DNA of 17,977 nucleotides, taken from NCBI GenBank assembly GCA_002404755.1, contig DHKI01000016.1:1-17977 (forward strand). Direction: 5' to 3'. The stretch is from Clostridiales bacterium UBA4698. Its GTDB lineage: Bacteria; Bacillota; Clostridia; TANB77; UBA1234. A program made the translations under genes and the position numbers. The notes beneath the pieces are model-generated. The model did no database searches and was not told where the DNA came from. It was given only the letters and a program-made list of their open reading frames with translations. This document shows, piece after piece, positions 15,115-17,977 of this stretch; position 1 is the stretch's first letter, and every line of letters starts with the position of its first letter.

Positions 15115-15154
15115 ATATCGTTTGTATGAATATTTTTTTAGTTGTATATAGAAT

Positions 15155-15185
15155 ACCCCTCAGCTCATTTATTATTCTGAGGGGT
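15155..15185 (-). terminator. Probable terminator of the cell-wall hydrolase gene
   Basis: ACCCCTCAG (15155-15163) pairs with CTGAGGGGT (15177-15185), 9 perfect base pairs. It lies 10 bases beyond the hydrolase stop on the minus strand. The following bases are only moderately T-rich, so termination efficiency is uncertain. Confidence 0.6.
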
Positions 15186-15195
15186 TAGTTCTTTC

Positions 15196-16291
15196 CTATT
15201 TTACTCTTAGTATATATGTTATTTCACTTATGTTTTTGGTTGCAGAGGTTGTAAGACCAGCATATTTTATGCTTGAATTAGAACCACAGTTATACACTTT
15301 TATACTTACATTATTTCCAGTTGTAGTGTAAGAGCTAAAAATTTCAACATGTCCAGGACTTACTAAAATATCTCCAGCCTTTGCTTTTGATAAATCTACA
15401 TTAGAACTTCCTTTTGAAGATACTACTGATAAATAGCTATTTCCACCACTTGCACCTATACTTGCAAAAGTGCTACTGTTTCTTTGATAATTAAAATAGT
15501 TTTGCATACTTGTTTTGCCATTTATTAAAGCATATTCATAAAGAACCCATGAAACATAAGAACTACAGTCTACGCAGTAGCTACCGTTATATAACTTGCT
15601 TTTATCCATTGGGATAGTTCTAGCGCCTGCAGCAAGGCTATAAACAAAGTTATTTTGCGAAATGTAAGATTTACAAGCTTTAGCTATTCCAGTGACAGAT
15701 GTATTTGTCCTAGAAAATGCAGGTAAAGAATTCGACTGTGTTACAGTACTTACTTGATTTGTAGATAAATATTTTGAATAAATATATCCATAAGAATTGT
15801 TGTATTTTGCATATGCCCAACCATCTTTTCTGATTTGGTAAACATACACCTTGGTGTTCTTACTTAAAATTCCTTTTCTGTAATAAGATGTTCCAGGACC
15901 GTTTCTAAAGTTAACACCAGTTGTTACATATCTGTATGCATTTATTGTGCTGGAAGAACTAGAAGATGTGGAAGCATTTTTTAGTGCATTACGAGTTTTT
16001 ACTCCTACAATACCATCAGCTACAAGTCCTTTATTCCTTTGAAAACTAATAACAGCATTGTATGTCTTTGTACCAAAGATACCGTCAACAGATAGGTTAT
16101 AGCCGAGAATGATTTAGCATATCTTGAACCCACTTAACTGAGTTGCCACTTGAACCTTTGCGCACTAATACGGTTGGTTCAGCATAACTGCTAGAGTAAC
16201 TTGCCATAGAGACATTAGTTAAACATGCCAAGAATAAAAAAGAAAATGCAAGTGTCAGGCATGTCAATAACTTAAGTTTTGTATTTGACAT
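15196..16291 (-). CDS. Secreted PG-binding/SH3/NlpC-P60-like cell-wall hydrolase, interrupted by +1 frameshift at CGG
   Basis: Predicted exported peptidoglycan hydrolase, 364 aa when read across one extra base. GGAGG precedes ATG 16291. A signal peptide (MSNTKLKLLTCLTLAFSFLF, cleavage probably after VSMA near residue 31) is followed by PG_binding_1 with VRKGSSGNSVKWVQDMLNHS. There the frame meets CGG (16105-16103) and stops two codons later. Skipping the C (plus-strand G16105) gives NHSGYNLSVDGIFGTKTYNA, the expected continuation with a conserved Gly-Tyr. Then come a Ser-rich linker, an SH3 domain (GVNFRNGPGTSYYRKGIL) and a C-terminal papain-like domain with candidate nucleophile YCVDCSSYVSWVLYEY and SPGHVEIF supplying His. 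The remaining roughly 900 bases have no lesion. The C-terminal fold could also be CHAP; the NlpC/P60 call is by motif. Confidence 0.85.
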
Positions 16292-16331
16292 AATAAAACC
16301 TCCTTTGTTAGTCTTAGTCTCGTATAGTATA

Positions 16332-16361
16332 ATTGTAATGCTTTTATGTAATCTGTGTAAA
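16332..16361 (-). promoter_or_regulatory. Possible promoter of the cell-wall hydrolase gene
   Basis: On the minus strand TTTACA (16361-16356), 18-base spacer, TACAAT (16337-16332), 40 bases before the start. A TATACT at 16331-16326 is an alternative -10. Several TTACA copies occur here but without regular spacing. Confidence 0.35.
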
Positions 16362-16379
16362 GCTACAAATACTGTAAAT

Positions 16380-16645
16380 ATCTCCTCAAATTTACAAGAG
16401 TTATTGAAAAAGCATATAAAGTGTAATAAAATTGATACTGTGAATAAAAAGCTAGTAGACTTATATGAATGAACAATAGATATTAGAAAAATGTTTATTA
16501 TGACCCAAAAGAGTAAAATTAAAAAAGACTAACTATTAAAAGTCAATAATAATTAAAAAAATTATTGAAATAAATTTGAACATTGAAAATTGCATGACAA
16601 ATAGAGTGTCATTTAGGCACTCAAAAAAATTTAGAATATGAGAGA
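16380..16645. other. Intergenic AT-rich stretch without a recognisable gene
   Basis: About 265 bases between the hydrolase promoter and the IS110 remnant, very AT-rich, with stops in all frames at short intervals. It holds an inverted repeat ATGACA/TGTCAT (16594-16612) overlapping another, GAGTG/CACTC (16604-16622), close to the IS remnant end. No coding potential or RNA gene recognised. Confidence 0.5.
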
Positions 16646-17206
16646 CTAAGCAATCTTATGAAAGGCCTGTCCAGTCTTTTCTAGTTGAAACATTACACGT
16701 ACTAATTTTTTAGTAGCATGAGAAATCGCAACATTGTGGTGCTTACCTTCAGTACGTTTTTTAGAAAGATAGGCACTAAAAGTTGGATTCCAATTGCATA
16801 CGAATTTTGTTGCATTAAATAACGCATAGTGTAGATATTTTGAACCTCTTTTCTCCATATGAGAATGAGAAGAGTTAAAGCATCCTGATTGGTATGTAGA
16901 TGGTGAGAGCCCAGCAAATACAAGGATTTTATTAGGCGAATCAAACTTAGAGAAACTACCAATTTCAGATAAAATCATAGCCCCCATACGATAGCTAATG
17001 CTTGGAATTGTTAAGATAGGAGAATTAATTTTATCCATAATAATTTTAATTTCTTTTTCTATCTCATCAATTTCAGAATCAAGTTCTTGAATTAGTCTAA
17101 TGGTATGCTTTAATTCGAGAGATTTTGCAGGCATAATAGAGGCAATAGATTTTTTTGCAGTATGTTGAATTAATTCGGCTTTTGAATAATCGAATCTATA
17201 TAAAAA
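16646..17206 (-). mobile_element. IS110-family transposase, C-terminal fragment
   Basis: Only the C-terminal half of an IS110 transposase remains: about 185 codons are open compared with roughly 400 in the family. The Transposase_20 region is visible: ILTIPSISYRMGAMILSEIG, then NKILVFAGLSPSTYQSG, SSHSHMEKRGSKYLHYALFN and NVAISHATKKLVRVMF. The frame is open back to a stop at 17209-17207, with KAELIQHTAKKSIAS before the first Met at 17134. The N-terminal DEDD/RuvC-like catalytic domain is absent, so the element is dead. Sequence beyond about 17200 belongs to other plus-strand genes. IS110 elements lack obvious terminal inverted repeats, so ends cannot be set. Confidence 0.85.
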
Positions 17207-17258
17207 TTATATTGCTAATCAATGTGAGCTAATAGATGAATTCATAAAAATAAATTAA
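17193..17258 (+). pseudogene. C-terminal remnant of an unknown gene cut by the IS110 fragment
   Basis: Plus-strand open frame ending KNYIANQCELIDEFIKIN and a TAA at 17256-17258, just before a ribosome binding site (AAAGAGGTAAA) and ATG of the next gene. This looks like the tail of an operon gene whose front was replaced by the IS remnant. The family is not recognisable. Confidence 0.35.
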
Positions 17259-17271
17259 AGAGGTAAATTAT

Positions 17272-17820
17272 ATGCAAGATACAGAAATAATTAAAATAAT
17301 ATTTGGAATTATGTTGTCAGTGTACTCAATTACTTTATATATAATAACATTCACTCTTTTTTACGAATATTTAGTTCAAGAAAAAAGTGTACTAGTAAAA
17401 TAATCGGTAAAGTAAAAAGATATACTCTTGCTACTAGAGGTGGAGAATACTCCCCAGTATGTTTGCCAGTTGTATAATATGAAGTTGATGGGAAAACATA
17501 TAAAGTTATAGGGGCCAGAGTATAAAGGATACATAATTAAATCTATAAGTTCACCAAGTATTGAAAATAAAGTTGAATGTCACGAAGAAAAAGAAAAGCT
17601 AATAATAAATATTAATAAAAATTCTATAATTGGAATATTAAGAAATCCTATGGAAAATTTATATCCAATTGGTAGTGAAGTAGAAGTTTATTATTCTACA
17701 GAAAATCCGAAATTATCATATACAATAAGATATTGTAATAAAAAGAGTGCTTTTTATATAATAAGCATTGCGGCAACATTGATATTAATAGTAAATATTT
17801 TAATATTAATAATACTATAA
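17272..17820 (+). pseudogene. Degenerate DUF3592-like two-helix membrane protein
   Basis: Starts MQDTEIIKIIFGIMLSVYSI with one membrane segment and ends with a second (FYIISIAATLILIVNILILI). Between them a DUF3592-like domain can be pieced together: CTSKIIGKVKRY, YEVDGKTYKVIG, PEYKGYIIK, YPIGSEVEVYYSTENP. Three lesions interrupt it: one missing base in an A-run (17381-17386, six where seven are expected), an in-frame TAA at 17475-17477 probably replacing CAA, and an extra G in the GGGG run at 17511-17514. These are ordinary decay or homopolymer lesions, unlike the CGG events elsewhere. Function unknown. Confidence 0.65.
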
Positions 17821-17835
17821 ATGGAGGTGAGGATT

Positions 17836-17977
17836 ATGTTAGTAAGTATAGTAATAAGGTAGTATAGCTCAAATAATATTATTTAGTTTAATTCCATTTA
17901 TTTTTTGGGCTATAACTTCTAGAAAAAAGATGAGTTTTTTGAGTTACATAGGAGTAAAGAAAATAGATAAAACAAAA
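17836..17977 (+). pseudogene. CPBP-family intramembrane protease start, frameshifted, runs off the window
   Basis: ATG 17836 follows GGAGGTGAGG. Frame 0 gives MLVSIVIR then TAG (17860-17862). Skipping T17860 opens a frame reading SIAQIILFSLIPFIFWAITS followed by RKKMSFLSYIGVKK, which resembles the N-terminal helix of CPBP (Abi) putative proteases. The catalytic EExxxR motif would lie beyond the window. The lesion sits at AGG-TAG, not CGG. Given the decayed neighbours I treat it as a pseudogene. Confidence 0.45.

Noticed and set aside
8276..16291. Homopolymer sequencing error as the cause of the three CGG frameshifts
   Set aside because: The extra C stands alone between A or T and GG in every case. 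Other systematic artefacts cannot be excluded without reads.
16320..16380. TTACA repeats before the hydrolase gene as a second Pho-like box
   Set aside because: Spacings are irregular (about 13, 9 and 17 bases) and no phased array is present.
17381..17387. AAAAAAG in the DUF3592-like gene as a programmed -1 slippery site
   Set aside because: The heptamer is not in the X-XXY-YYZ phase of the 0 frame, and the same gene carries a nonsense codon and a second indel, so it is decayed.
1..17977. CRISPR array, prophage, toxin-antitoxin or defence island
   Set aside because: No spaced identical repeats and no phage structural, Cas or recognisable toxin genes; the only mobile sequence is the IS110 fragment.

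Overview
The window is AT-rich (roughly 30% GC by eye) with strong Shine-Dalgarno sequences, sigma-A type promoters, a T-box leader and Firmicutes-type operons. Gene content (ylxM-ffh-rpsP-khpA-rimM-trmD-rplS, MurT/GatD-like pair, TSCPD protein, IS110 remnant) points to a low-GC member of the Clostridia, probably an uncultured gut-type lineage; the genus is not identifiable from the sequence alone.

Layout. 1-616: an unrecognised small protein behind a sigma-A promoter preceded by four 11-bp direct repeats (TGTAA cores) that look like an OmpR/PhoB-family box. 700-2860: a T-box riboswitch with an Asn (AAC) specifier and two consecutive antiterminator/terminator modules, controlling aspS. 3042-6961: the signal-recognition-particle and ribosome-maturation operon ylxM-ffh-rpsP-khpA-rimM-trmD-rplS, with one promoter and one strong terminator. 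7067-8109: a monocistronic metallophosphoesterase. 8194-10321: a murT-gatD pair (peptidoglycan amidation family), each gene interrupted by one +1 frameshift. 10330-11316 (minus): an RpoD-like sigma factor lacking region 1.1, divergent from a P2-type Ca2+ ATPase (11487-14183). 14362-14537: tRNA-Leu(UAG). 14793-15035: TSCPD protein. 15196-16291 (minus): secreted PG-binding/SH3/NlpC-P60-like hydrolase, again with one +1 frameshift. 16646-17977: a decayed area with a truncated IS110 transposase, a broken DUF3592-like membrane protein and a broken CPBP-protease start.

The main discovery candidate is the shared form of the three frameshifts in murT, gatD and the NlpC-like gene. In each, the frame reaches a CGG triplet, a 0-frame stop follows within 2-5 codons, and skipping the C of CGG restores a conserved glycine (GGN) and an otherwise undamaged protein. 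By manual reading, CGG occurs nowhere else in frame in the genes with native codon usage, although CGT, CGC and CGA do. This suggests that CGG is not decoded normally (no tRNA-Arg-CCG) and is crossed by +1 frameshifting or four-base decoding. The counter-evidence is one in-frame CGG in the metallophosphoesterase and two in the sigma factor, both of which have codon use unlike the rest of the window. All three shifted genes act on peptidoglycan. A second observation is that the GatD homologue lacks both the catalytic Cys and the catalytic His of the glutaminase.
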